In this document: positions 34,456 through 42,322 of the stretch, piece after piece
Numbering within the stretch: position 1 is the stretch's first letter
How the letters are laid out: the number at the start of each line of letters is the position of its first letter
Source: Pedobacter nanyangensis
GTDB lineage: Bacteria > Bacteroidota > Bacteroidia > Sphingobacteriales > Sphingobacteriaceae
DNA: 64,000 nucleotides
NCBI RefSeq assembly: GCF_003313505.1
Contig: NZ_QMHO01000005.1
Location: forward strand, 124,001-188,000
Direction of reading: 5' to 3'
Position numbers and translations under genes: made by a program
Notes under the pieces: model-generated
Database searches by the model: none
Told to the model about the DNA's origin: nothing
The model's input: only the letters and a program-made list of their open reading frames with translations

Positions 34456-35186
34456 AATCCCAAATCAGTTTTATTAAATCACTTCATCAAAAAAAGTACC
34501 GTAAAGAAAACGGAATTTTCATTATCGAAGGTATAAAATCTATCATTGAATTTTTGAATTCTGATTATCAGACACATAGCATTTACTATACCTCGAAAAT
34601 AGCCACCGCTTTACCTAAAGTTAATGCAAATATAAATTTATTTGAAGTAACGGAGGCTGAGCTGCAAAAGATTAGCACCCTGCAAACTCCCCAACATATA
34701 CTGGCATTGGTACACATACCGTCCAAAAAAGAAGTAAACTCAAACACTTTGCGGAATACCTTTTCGCTGGTACTGGCTGATGTGCAAGATCCTGGAAATT
34801 TTGGCACCATCATCAGAACTGCCGATTGGTTTGGGATTAAAACCATCATTTGTTCAGAAAACACGGTGGAAGCCTACAATCCTAAAACGGTACAATCAAC
34901 CATGGGTTCTTTGTGCAGGGTAAACATCATCTACACGCCACTGCTTCCTTTTTTAAAAAATATCAAGTTGCCAATTTATGGCGCCTTACTCAATGGCCAA
35001 AACATTTATAAAACCAACTGGGGTAAAGAAGGCTTGATTTTGTTGGGCAATGAAGGGCATGGCATTGGTAAAGAGCTCATTGGGCAAATTAGCGTTCCGG
35101 TAACCATTCCCCGTTTTGGGCAGGCCGAGTCTTTAAATGTAGCTGTATCAGCGGCAATCTTCTGTAGTGAAATCAGCAGAAAATAA
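34446..35186 (+). CDS. SpoU/TrmH-family RNA 2'-O-methyltransferase
   Basis: 246 residues. An N-terminal substrate-binding domain (about 1-90) precedes the SPOUT knot. The three SpoU motifs are present: LADVQDPGNFGTIIRTADWF (motif 1), LLGNEGHGIGKEL (motif 2) and IPRFGQAESLNVAVSAAIFC (motif 3). This fits rRNA 2'-O-ribose methyltransferases such as RlmB; which RNA is modified cannot be told. The first 10 bases of this gene overlap the first 10 of tamL in divergent orientation, so the promoter must lie inside tamL: TTG at 34407-34409 and TATTGTTG at 34431-34438 are possible elements. Confidence 0.93.
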   Translation: MLSKSQISFIKSLHQKKYRKENGIFIIEGIKSIIEFLNSDYQTHSIYYTSKIATALPKVNANINLFEVTEAELQKISTLQTPQHILALVHIPSKKEVNSNTLRNTFSLVLADVQDPGNFGTIIRTADWFGIKTIICSENTVEAYNPKTVQSTMGSLCRVNIIYTPLLPFLKNIKLPIYGALLNGQNIYKTNWGKEGLILLGNEGHGIGKELIGQISVPVTIPRFGQAESLNVAVSAAIFCSEISRK

Positions 35187-35224
35187 TTTTTTATTAAAAT
35201 AATTGAACAATTTGGGCCATATAG

Positions 35225-35255
35225 TTTGCAAGCTTACTTTTAATTGTTATTTTTG
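35225..35255 (+). promoter_or_regulatory. Promoter of tRNA-Cys (TTTG-N19-TATTTTTG)
   Basis: A textbook Bacteroidota promoter: TTTG at 35225-35228, exactly 19 bases of spacer, and TATTTTTG at 35248-35255, matching TAnnTTTG. The tRNA begins 16 bases downstream. It is the clearest promoter in the window and serves as a standard for the others. Confidence 0.85.
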
Positions 35256-35271
35256 CAACCTTGAAAATAAG

Positions 35272-35345
35272 GGTCGAGTGGCCGAGTGGCTAGGCAGAGG
35301 TCTGCAAAACCTTGTACAGCGGTTCGAATCCGCTCTCGACCTCCA
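35272..35345 (+). tRNA. tRNA-Cys (anticodon GCA)
   Basis: A full cloverleaf: acceptor GGTCGAG with CTCGACC, GCC/GGC D stem, anticodon stem GAGGT/ACCTT around CTGCAAA with anticodon GCA, variable loop GTAC, T arm AGCGG-TTCGAAT-CCGCT, and discriminator T. CCA follows in the DNA (35343-35345), unlike in the tRNA-Arg. A small ORF starts 35 bases downstream with no promoter of its own. Confidence 0.96.
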
Positions 35346-35380
35346 GTTTAAAATATTAAAAAGAAATAAAGCTCATTATC

Positions 35381-35551
35381 ATGGCAGTTACCAGATTAAA
35401 AAGAAAAGACAGATACAACAAAACTGTTTCTCGTTTAGAAGTAAAAAACTTGAAATTGGCAACTAACCTAGAACTAGGTAGCCGCTCTAAACAATCTACA
35501 AAAGATCAATTAGCAAAAAACAATGCTGTATTAGCCTCTTTAGCTAAGTAA
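35381..35551 (+). CDS. Small basic conserved-looking protein downstream of tRNA-Cys
   Basis: 56 residues from ATG to TAA, beginning MAVTRLKRKDRYNKTVSRLE and ending NNAVLASLAK. It is rich in Lys, Arg, Ser and Leu, and probably helical with a basic N-terminus suited to nucleic-acid or ribosome binding. It lies 35 bases after the tRNA and 22 bases before a strong terminator. No promoter is visible between tRNA and ORF, so one transcript probably carries both. I recall similar small proteins in related genomes but cannot name a family. A shadow frame across the tRNA is rejected. Confidence 0.72.
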   Translation: MAVTRLKRKDRYNKTVSRLEVKNLKLATNLELGSRSKQSTKDQLAKNNAVLASLAK

Positions 35552-35573
35552 TTTTTTAGATTAAAAGCACAAG

Positions 35574-35599
35574 AAAAGTCCCGCCATGGCGGGACTTTT
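35574..35599. terminator. Bidirectional terminator
   Basis: AAAAGTCCCGCC and GGCGGGACTTTT form a 12-bp perfect stem around the central AT. It ends the tRNA-Cys/small-protein transcript and, on the other strand, the gene at 35616-35957. Confidence 0.88.
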
Positions 35600-35615
35600 G
35601 CTTTACAACCAATTT

Positions 35616-35957
35616 TTAACTATGCACCAGTTCGTAAACTTTGTGCATGTACATCGCCTCATCAATAGCATGTACAAAATCATTCAGCTCAGCCCTGGTA
35701 AACTTTAAGCAGATATCCGGAAAAGGCGTAGACAGTATCACAATCCTATTCCCATCAGGGCCATACTCAAAGTATTTATCGAAGTTGAGCTTTTTGGCCA
35801 CTTTCGTAAACTCATAGAACTGATTAAAAGAAAAACTGAGCAAAAGCCCCGGTTTCCAAACGTTAATCATCTTACAGTTACTACATTGGGTTATCTGTAT
35901 CTCTCCTGAGTTGGCGATCATGGTTTTCTTGCACATATCTTTTTTAAAGCTGATCAT
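35616..35957 (-). CDS. Small cysteine-containing hypothetical protein (DUF6686-like)
   Basis: 113 residues; MISFKKDMCKKTMIANSGEI at the start, and QCSNCKMINVWKPG carries a CxxC pair. The rest (NQFYEFTKVAKKLNFDKYFE, IVILSTPFPDICLKFTRAEL) is soluble alpha/beta. It resembles small Bacteroidota proteins I recall as DUF6686, but this name is from memory. A start at residue 8 (MCKKTM) is also possible. Function is unknown. It ends at the bidirectional terminator and is otherwise isolated. Confidence 0.6.
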   Translation of the reverse strand: MISFKKDMCKKTMIANSGEIQITQCSNCKMINVWKPGLLLSFSFNQFYEFTKVAKKLNFDKYFEYGPDGNRIVILSTPFPDICLKFTRAELNDFVHAIDEAMYMHKVYELVHS

Positions 35958-36105
35958 ACAAATATCAAATTATTTAGAATAATTCCAAATAAGAAAACGA
36001 CATTTTTTATTCACTGTTGATTATCAGCGATTTAAAAATAATACAATCAAAAAGCAATGGTTTTTGTTAATCTTGAAACCAACATCAGTAACTAAACCAT
36101 ACGCA

Positions 36106-36540
36106 ATGAAAAAGGACCATATTTTAGTTGAACGTACTTTCAAAGCCCCAATTAACCAAGTATGGACTGCCCTAACAGACCCCAAGGAAATGAAAAAATG
36201 GTATTTCAATATCGACTCCTTTGAACCTAAAGTGGGTTTCAGATTTGATTTTATGGGCGGACCCGACGATGGCCCACAATACCTGCACCTTTGTGAAATT
36301 ACCGCGGTGCAAGAAAACGAAAAATTGGCGCACACTTGGCGTTACGACAATTATCCGGGCAACTCCGAAGTAACATGGCAACTGATGGACAAAGGTGAGC
36401 AAACCCTTGTTAGGCTTACGCACGCCAACGTACACACTTTAGAGGAAGGTGGCCCTGATTTTGCAAAAGAGAATTTTGTGGAGGGCTGGAATTATATTTT
36501 ACACACCAGCTTAAAAAAATATCTGGAAGGAAACGATTAG
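36106..36540 (+). CDS. SRPBCC/AHSA1-type START-like protein
   Basis: 144 residues from the ATG at 36106. Fourteen upstream in-frame codons are not conserved in character. [20 protein letters not shown] followed by [20 protein letters not shown] is the classical AHSA1 opening. The final helix [19 protein letters not shown] closes the barrel. It should bind a hydrophobic ligand or partner; no regulator gene is adjacent, unlike the paralogue at 15642. Its stop shares TTAG with the stop of the opposing pyrD. Confidence 0.88.
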   Translation: MKKDHILVERTFKAPINQVWTALTDPKEMKKWYFNIDSFEPKVGFRFDFMGGPDDGPQYLHLCEITAVQENEKLAHTWRYDNYPGNSEVTWQLMDKGEQTLVRLTHANVHTLEEGGPDFAKENFVEGWNYILHTSLKKYLEGND

Positions 36541-37565
36541 GCCAAAGATTTGCAGATTTCTTTAATCAATCCTGGTCCTTCATAGATAAAGCCGGTATAT
36601 AATTGTACCAAACATGCGCCAGCATCCAATTTTTCTCTGGCATCCTCGGCAGAATGGATCCCTCCCACCCCGATAATTGGAAATGCCTGATTTGATTTTT
36701 CCGAAAGGTAGCGGATCACTTCCGTTGATCGCTTGGTTAGCGGCTTTCCGCTCAAGCCACCCATTTCGCCCTTAAGCTTTTCTGGCGAGTACAGGCCATC
36801 ACGGCCTATAGTGGTATTGGTAGCAATTACGCCTGCAATGCCCGTTTGCTTTACAATTTCGATGATATCATCCAACTGCTCGTGGGTTAAATCAGGTGCT
36901 ATTTTTAAGAGGATTGGCCTAGAAATATTGTTTTTACAGTTGCGTTTCTGCAAGGTATTTAAAAGTTCCATCAAAGGTTCTTTTTCCTGCAATGCCCTTA
37001 AACCAGGGGTATTGGGCGAGCTCACGTTCACCACAAAATAGTCAACTACATCAAACAAACGATCAAAACATTTGATATAGTCGTAAACAGCATCTTCGTT
37101 TGGTGTATTTTTGTTTTTCCCGATATTGCCACCCACAATAATATCCGGATGGCGGTCTTTCAATAGCCGCAAACGCTCGGCCATGGTATCAACACCTTTA
37201 TTGTTAAAGCCCATTCGGTTAATCAAAGCGGCATCTTCAGGCAAGCGAAACATCCTTGGCTTATCGTTCCCGGGTTGCGGCAGCGGCGTAACCGTGCCTA
37301 CCTCAACAAAGCCGAAGCCCAAATTGCTCAAGGCTTCTACATATTCGCCGTTTTTATCAAAACCTGCAGCCAAACCCACCGGGTTTTTGAATTTCAATCC
37401 AAAAACCTCTCGCTCTAAACCTTTAAAGCTAACGTCATAGCTGCCCCTTAATACAGATTTACCAAACGGGAAGAAATCATTGAACCACTTTAAGCGTTTT
37501 ACCACAAAATGGTGTACATTTTCCGGATCAAATTTGAAGAATATAGGCTTTACCAAACGATACAT
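36537..37565 (-). CDS. pyrD: Dihydroorotate dehydrogenase (quinone), class 2
   Basis: 342 residues from the ATG at 37565 ([20 protein letters not shown]); an ATG eight codons earlier is possible. The N-terminal amphipathic helix that docks on the membrane marks class 2. FMN and substrate motifs are clear: [49 protein letters not shown], the catalytic Ser region [11 protein letters not shown], and [20 protein letters not shown] with [13 protein letters not shown]. It oxidises dihydroorotate to orotate with quinone in pyrimidine synthesis. It is isolated from other pyr genes and convergent with the SRPBCC gene. Confidence 0.97.
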   Translation of the reverse strand: MYRLVKPIFFKFDPENVHHFVVKRLKWFNDFFPFGKSVLRGSYDVSFKGLEREVFGLKFKNPVGLAAGFDKNGEYVEALSNLGFGFVEVGTVTPLPQPGNDKPRMFRLPEDAALINRMGFNNKGVDTMAERLRLLKDRHPDIIVGGNIGKNKNTPNEDAVYDYIKCFDRLFDVVDYFVVNVSSPNTPGLRALQEKEPLMELLNTLQKRNCKNNISRPILLKIAPDLTHEQLDDIIEIVKQTGIAGVIATNTTIGRDGLYSPEKLKGEMGGLSGKPLTKRSTEVIRYLSEKSNQAFPIIGVGGIHSAEDAREKLDAGACLVQLYTGFIYEGPGLIKEICKSLA

Positions 37566-37744
37566 GATGCGAAGATAACAAAAAAGCAAATCTTAACATT
37601 TTCTTAATTTAATTTTAGGAAAGCACCCTCGGCGAATATGGCAAAACCAGTCCTTTGCTTTGCTCAAATGGCTGCGTTACACTTGCCATAACCGCTTCGC
37701 CAAGGTTTATAACACCAAGTTCACTTCCTTTTCATCTCATTTTG

Positions 37745-37770
37745 CTATTCTGAGTGCAGCGAAAAATCTC
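37745..37770. repeat. Degenerate copy of a widespread intergenic repeat
   Basis: CTATTCTGAGTGCAGCGAAAAATCTC resembles the CATTCTGAGCGCAGCGAAGAATCT half-element found in many Bacteroidota intergenic regions. Only one arm is present. The rest of the 37566-37825 spacer shows no gene. Confidence 0.4.
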
Positions 37771-37824
37771 CAACAAACATCATCAAATCTCACTCCCATT
37801 AATCATATCAGCAACAAAACAGAT

Positions 37825-37857
37825 GAAAAAAAGGCCATGTTGATCCCAACACAGCCT
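37825..37857 (-). terminator. Rho-independent terminator after the NAD(P)H-binding protein gene
   Basis: On the minus strand AGGCTGTGTTG and CAACATGGCCT form an 11-bp stem (two wobbles) around GGAT, followed by seven T residues. It lies about 26 bases after the stop at 37883. Confidence 0.8.
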
Positions 37858-37882
37858 CTTTCCCCTCAAATCATAAAACCAA

Positions 37883-38530
37883 TTAATACGCAGCGGTAAA
37901 ACGCTGGCGTGGGTGCTTATTGCTTTCCACTTCATCGGCTATTACAATAGCCAAATCTTCTACAGAAAGTACACATTTGCCCGCATCATCAAAAACCGGA
38001 TTTTCCAAACCTAAACGATACTTTCCCGTACGACCAATGGTAACACCTGCGTGCATTTCGATTGCCGGGCTGAAAAATGTCCAGTTCAACTCCTTTTCTT
38101 CTTTAAGAGTATTCAAATAATCTCTTGCCGCCGTTGCCCCTGGCTTAATTTCCGCTGGAAAATTTTCTCCATCCACCAATTGCTTGCCGTCAATAAACAA
38201 ACTACCGGCACCGCCAATCACAATCAAACGGTTTACATTTGAAGCCTTCACTCCCGCCTGAATGGCTTCAGCTCCCTTAATAAAATCGTGATAGATATTT
38301 GGGTTAGTCCAGCCGGCATTAAAGGCGCTTACTACCACGTCGTAACCATTTATGGCTGCTGCCAAAGCTTGTGGGTTAGTCGCATCTACATTCTTTGCTA
38401 CCACATTTTCTTTTTGAACAACTTTTTCAGTGTTTCTTGCTATTGCCAACACTTCGTGGCCCCTATCGGCCAACTCTTTTACCAGGTTTTGCCCCACAAA
38501 ACCTGTTGCTCCAATTACTGCTACTTTCAT
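37883..38530 (-). CDS. NAD(P)H-binding (atypical SDR) oxidoreductase, YwnB-like
   Basis: 215 residues. A Rossmann fold opens with MKVAVIGATGFVGQNLVKEL (GxxGxxG). NVDATNPQALAAAINGYDVV follows, then the RLIVIGGAGSLFIDG and WTFFSPAIEM segments of the NAD(P)H-binding atypical-SDR family. The C-terminus, VLSVEDLAIVIADEVESNKH, is conserved in the group. Substrate is unknown. The Rrf2 regulator gene directly upstream is on the same strand, as in the Bacillus ywnA/ywnB pair; a matching palindromic operator precedes each gene, so the regulator probably represses both. Confidence 0.9.
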   Translation of the reverse strand: MKVAVIGATGFVGQNLVKELADRGHEVLAIARNTEKVVQKENVVAKNVDATNPQALAAAINGYDVVVSAFNAGWTNPNIYHDFIKGAEAIQAGVKASNVNRLIVIGGAGSLFIDGKQLVDGENFPAEIKPGATAARDYLNTLKEEKELNWTFFSPAIEMHAGVTIGRTGKYRLGLENPVFDDAGKCVLSVEDLAIVIADEVESNKHPRQRFTAAY

Positions 38531-38562
38531 ATTTTAATTTAAAATGTTAATGTCAATCTTAA

Positions 38563-38583
38563 TTGTAACTAAATTTATTACAG
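38563..38583 (-). promoter_or_regulatory. Candidate Rrf2 operator upstream of the oxidoreductase
   Basis: TTGTAAC-TAAATTT-ATTACAG: two 7-base half-sites around a 7-base spacer, with five of seven positions in the left arm matching the perfect palindrome at 39013. It lies 33 bases upstream of the oxidoreductase ATG. Confidence 0.6.
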
Positions 38584-38600
38584 TTTTAACAAAAAAAATA

Positions 38601-39011
38601 TCAGCCAAACTTCCCACTAAAATCAGCCAGGGTTTGCCGATTAAGTTGTTCAATTAAACGCAGCTCTGTTTCGTTATACAGATCAATCAAGTGCTTATTG
38701 ATGTCTTTTCCCACTGCGCAAAGCGGATTTGGGTCATTCTTATGGCTTCCCAATAAATAGCTCCCTTTTACACTTTGATATAAAGCGCCCAACGTAATTT
38801 CGCTTGCTGGTATGGCCAAAGCACTGCCTCCATTTTTTCCTTCTTTGCTTACTATAAAGCCATGTTCACGTAGGTTAACCAATTCTTTTCTTACCAAAAC
38901 TGGATTGATATTGATGCTCCCCGCCATATAGTCAGATGATAGCAACTCCCCTTTTGCCTGATCAAGCAAAACCAAAATATGTAGGGAAATTGCAAACCTG
39001 CCGTTGTTCAT
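38601..39011 (-). CDS. Rrf2 family transcriptional regulator (YwnA-like)
   Basis: A 136-residue winged-helix repressor. MNNGRFAISLHILVLLDQAK opens the first helix, the recognition helix spans about 27-50 (YMAGSININPVLVRKELVNL) and the wing SKEGKNGGSALAIPASEITL follows. It lacks the three-Cys iron-sulfur cluster of IscR/NsrR. One Cys remains in NPLCAVGKDINKHL, as in the thiol-type Rrf2 group. A perfect palindrome lies at its own start and a variant before the downstream oxidoreductase, which indicates autoregulation and control of that gene. Confidence 0.92.
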   Translation of the reverse strand: MNNGRFAISLHILVLLDQAKGELLSSDYMAGSININPVLVRKELVNLREHGFIVSKEGKNGGSALAIPASEITLGALYQSVKGSYLLGSHKNDPNPLCAVGKDINKHLIDLYNETELRLIEQLNRQTLADFSGKFG

Positions 39012-39012
39012 T

Positions 39013-39033
39013 CTGTAATTTTATTTATTACAG
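39013..39033 (-). promoter_or_regulatory. Candidate Rrf2 operator at the regulator's own start
   Basis: CTGTAAT-TTTATTT-ATTACAG, a perfect palindrome with 7-base arms and a 7-base spacer, directly adjacent to the ATG at 39011. Binding here would block initiation of the rrf2 gene. Confidence 0.7.
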
Positions 39034-39128
39034 TACAAAATAAAGCAATAGTTTTAACAGGTACAAATAAATTTGGTTATTTTTTTGTTAAAATATGTTA
39101 CAATGGGTTCAGCAATGGTGCCAGACCT

Positions 39129-39136
39129 TATCTTTG
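39129..39136 (+). promoter_or_regulatory. -7 promoter box (TATCTTTG) for the AsmA gene
   Basis: A perfect TAnnTTTG match 28 bases before the TTG start at 39165. The -33 region is not clear. Confidence 0.5.
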
Positions 39137-39164
39137 CAGGAAAACGCCATAACAAATTACCATC

Positions 39165-42100
39165 TTGAAAAAATTTTTTAAAATATTAGGCATCAGCATT
39201 GCTTCAATAATAGCGCTATTATTCATTGTTCCTTTCCTGATCCCTAAAACCATTAATCAGCAGATTACCAAAGCGATTAATCAAAACATCAAGGGCCAAG
39301 TTAGCTTCAAAGGAACCGGATTGTCTTTCTTTACACATTTTCCTTCGTTAACCTTAAATTTGGATGATTTCTTACTGAAAGGCTCGGAACCGTTTAAAAA
39401 TGACACCTTGATTTATGCCAAACAAATGGCATTGGGTATTAATTTGTTTTCGCTATTTGGTGAACAGATCAAAGTTGACGAGTTTTATTTGGACCGTGCC
39501 AAAATCAACATCCTTTCAGATGAACAGGGCCATGCCAATTACAACGTTTACGAGAGCAAGAACGATGGCAAAAAAAGCACCGACACAAGTAGCACGGCTA
39601 TCAAAATCGAGGGAATTTATATCAAAAACAGTGATTTGGTTTACAATGACAAGTCAATCCCGATGGTGATTGATGCCAAAGGCGTTGATTATAGCGGAAC
39701 TGGCGATTTAAGCAAAGCGATTTTCGATTTGAAAAGTAAATTATCTGTCAAAGATGCCGACGTATATTATGCCGGCACGCCTTATTTACTGCACAAAAAA
39801 CTGAACGCCAAACTCATCACCAAAATCAACACCAACTCTTTGGATTTGTTGTTTGACGAGAACAACATCAAAATCAACTCACTACCCATCCGTTTTGTGG
39901 GCCGTTTCTCTTTCCTGAAAGATGGTTATGATATGGATTTCAAGACCCAGGCGAAGGAAACAGATTTACATAATATTTTCACGGCTCTACCTCCTGAAAT
40001 TGCCGACAAATTGGAACGCACCAAGATTAAGGGCTATGCTGAAATTGATGCTTCCCTGATTGGAAAGTATATTGCCGAAAGCAATTCGATGCCAAGCTTG
40101 ACCTTTAACATGAAAATTAGAGATGGCGAAATCACCAATCCTAACGCTCCTGAATCCATCAAAAACCTGTTCTTAAACTTACAAACCAAGGTACCAGGCT
40201 TAAATCCGGATAGCTTAGATCTTAACATGGATAGCCTGTATTTTAATATCGGGAAGGATTATTTTTCTTCTACCACAAAAATAAAAGGCCTGAAAGAACC
40301 TCAGATATTCACTAAAACCCGTTCAGATATTGATTTGGAGAAATGGGCCAAGGTAATTAATTTGGACAGCACCGTGGTTAAGGGCCGCTTGGTCATGTCG
40401 CTTGATGCCCATGGAAAATACAGCAAAAAAGCTGTTAAAAGCGGTATCAGAAGAGTGGACACCGTTATTGCCACCGTTCCGCAATTTGCTGCAAAAATCA
40501 AATTAAGCAACGGCTATTTCAAATATGCGTCATTGCCTTCGCCTATTGATAAAATTAATTTTGATTTTGTGGGCAACAACAACAATGGCAACTACAAAAA
40601 TACTGTTTTGGCCATCAACAATATCGATGTAAATGCCCTTTCCAATTATATCAAAGGACATCTGAAACTACAAACCATCAATAACATCACCCTTGATCTG
40701 GGCCTAAAAACCGAGATCAATTTTGCGGAAATCAAGAACTTTTACCCTATCAAAGACCTGATCTTGGACGGTAAACTTTCTATCGATGTAAGTAGCAAGG
40801 GGTCGTACGATAAATCAAAAAAGATGTTCCCCGTTACCAATGCTTTAATCAGGCTTAACCAAGGCTATATCAAAACGGCCAACTTTAACGAGGCTATAGA
40901 AAAAATTGATGTTGATGCCGTAGTGACCAACAACAATGGCAACTTGAAAGGTACTCTACTAAACGTTAAACCTATCTCGTTTGAAATGGCAGGGCAACCT
41001 TTTCTACTGAAAGCCAATGTGAGCAATCTCGAAAATGTATCCTACAATATCAGCTCAAGAGGAACTTTGGATATTGGAAAACTCTACAAGGTATTTGCTA
41101 TTCCCGGATACCAGGTGCACGGCCTGATCTACACCAACGTAAATTTCAAGGGACTGCAAAGCGATGCCCTGGCAGGCCGCTACAACCGTTTAAGCAATAA
41201 AGGCATGATGAGCATTAAGGACCTGAATATCTTAATGGATATGTTCCCAAATCCTTTCATCATTAAAAACGGAAAATTCTCCTTCAGTTCTTCGGCCTTA
41301 AAATTTGAGGAGTTTAACGCTTCCTATGGTGGTTCCGATTTTAAACTGAACGGCAATTTGAACAACTACGTGAACTTCATTTTTGATGAAAGGGAAAAAT
41401 TGGCCGGAAACTTTGCCCTGCACAGCAACAAAATCATTGCGGATGAATTTATGGTGTATGCGGACAACAACCACACGGCCACTGCTCCCGCTGCTAAAGG
41501 AGTGATCCTGATTCCTGCCAATTTAAATGTTACTTTTAATGCCAATGCCAATAATGTTGCCTACAATGGCCTTAACCTAAAAAATGCTAAAGGAACCATG
41601 ACCCTTAACAACGGCAAGCTAAGCTTATCGCAAACTGGCTTTGATATTATTGGGGCTAAAGTGGTAATGGATGCCAGCTACCAAAGTACCAGTACAAAAT
41701 CGGCCAATTTCGATTTTAAACTGAGTGCTAAGGAATTTGATATCGCAAGGGCCTACAAAGAAATCAAACTGTTCAGGGAAATGGCCACGTCAGCTTCAAA
41801 GGTGAAAGGCGTTGTGGGATTAGATTATCAGCTGACCGGCCGCTTAAATGACGAGATGTACCCTGTATTCCCATCTATCAAAGGTGGCGGCTCCCTTACC
41901 CTGAAAGATGTAAAACTAGCTGGTTTTAAAATGATGAATGCCGTAAGCAGGGAAACCAAACGCGATAGTTTAACCAACCCGAATTTGAAAGATGTAGTGG
42001 TTAAAACCACCATCAAAAACAACATTATTACCATTGAACGTACCAAAATGCGAATTGCTGGTTTCAGGCCTCGTTTTGAAGGCCAAGTAAGTTTTGATGG

Positions 42101-42254
42101 CAGATTGAATTTAAGCGGCAGATTGGGCTTACCCCCTTTCGGAATCATCGGGATTCCCTTAAGTGTAACTGGCACGCAGGAGAAACCGATAGTGAAATTG
42201 AAACGCAATAAAGACGGTAAATTGGAAGAAACAGAAGATACGGACAGCAAGTAA
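39165..42254 (+). CDS. AsmA family protein
   Basis: 1029 residues from a TTG codon at 39165 (KKFFKILGISIASIIALLFI); no ATG fits the membrane anchor. One N-terminal helix (about 7-28) anchors it in the inner membrane. The remainder is a long periplasmic beta structure of the AsmA/TamB-like bridge type with repeated pairs such as SFKGTGLSFFTHFPSLTLNL and LNLSGRLGLPPFGIIGIPLS at the C-terminal AsmA_2 region. Such proteins carry phospholipids between membranes or help outer-membrane assembly. A terminator follows the gene, and the next gene is convergent. Its lone position and strong -7 box suggest independent expression. Confidence 0.87.
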   Translation: MKKFFKILGISIASIIALLFIVPFLIPKTINQQITKAINQNIKGQVSFKGTGLSFFTHFPSLTLNLDDFLLKGSEPFKNDTLIYAKQMALGINLFSLFGEQIKVDEFYLDRAKINILSDEQGHANYNVYESKNDGKKSTDTSSTAIKIEGIYIKNSDLVYNDKSIPMVIDAKGVDYSGTGDLSKAIFDLKSKLSVKDADVYYAGTPYLLHKKLNAKLITKINTNSLDLLFDENNIKINSLPIRFVGRFSFLKDGYDMDFKTQAKETDLHNIFTALPPEIADKLERTKIKGYAEIDASLIGKYIAESNSMPSLTFNMKIRDGEITNPNAPESIKNLFLNLQTKVPGLNPDSLDLNMDSLYFNIGKDYFSSTTKIKGLKEPQIFTKTRSDIDLEKWAKVINLDSTVVKGRLVMSLDAHGKYSKKAVKSGIRRVDTVIATVPQFAAKIKLSNGYFKYASLPSPIDKINFDFVGNNNNGNYKNTVLAINNIDVNALSNYIKGHLKLQTINNITLDLGLKTEINFAEIKNFYPIKDLILDGKLSIDVSSKGSYDKSKKMFPVTNALIRLNQGYIKTANFNEAIEKIDVDAVVTNNNGNLKGTLLNVKPISFEMAGQPFLLKANVSNLENVSYNISSRGTLDIGKLYKVFAIPGYQVHGLIYTNVNFKGLQSDALAGRYNRLSNKGMMSIKDLNILMDMFPNPFIIKNGKFSFSSSALKFEEFNASYGGSDFKLNGNLNNYVNFIFDEREKLAGNFALHSNKIIADEFMVYADNNHTATAPAAKGVILIPANLNVTFNANANNVAYNGLNLKNAKGTMTLNNGKLSLSQTGFDIIGAKVVMDASYQSTSTKSANFDFKLSAKEFDIARAYKEIKLFREMATSASKVKGVVGLDYQLTGRLNDEMYPVFPSIKGGGSLTLKDVKLAGFKMMNAVSRETKRDSLTNPNLKDVVVKTTIKNNIITIERTKMRIAGFRPRFEGQVSFDGRLNLSGRLGLPPFGIIGIPLSVTGTQEKPIVKLKRNKDGKLEETEDTDSK

Positions 42255-42271
42255 GTGTTCTTTATCGAATG

Positions 42272-42319
42272 AAGCCACCGATGCACAGGTCAAACCGATT
42301 TGCGTATCAGTGGCTTTTT
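42272..42319 (+). terminator. Terminator after the AsmA gene
   Basis: AAGCCACCGAT (42272-42282) pairs with ATCAGTGGCTT (42306-42316) with one mismatch and a 23-base loop, followed by TTT. The long loop makes it weaker than the other terminators, but it could act on both converging genes. Confidence 0.5.
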
Positions 42320-42322
42320 CGG

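Noticed and set aside
35203..35466. An 87-codon open frame running through tRNA-Cys
   Set aside because: It overlaps a complete tRNA and the real small-protein frame, and its peptide has no protein-like character.
37660..37899. A 79-codon frame between pyrD and the oxidoreductase gene
   Set aside because: Low-complexity peptide overlapping a degenerate repeat and a terminator; no start context.
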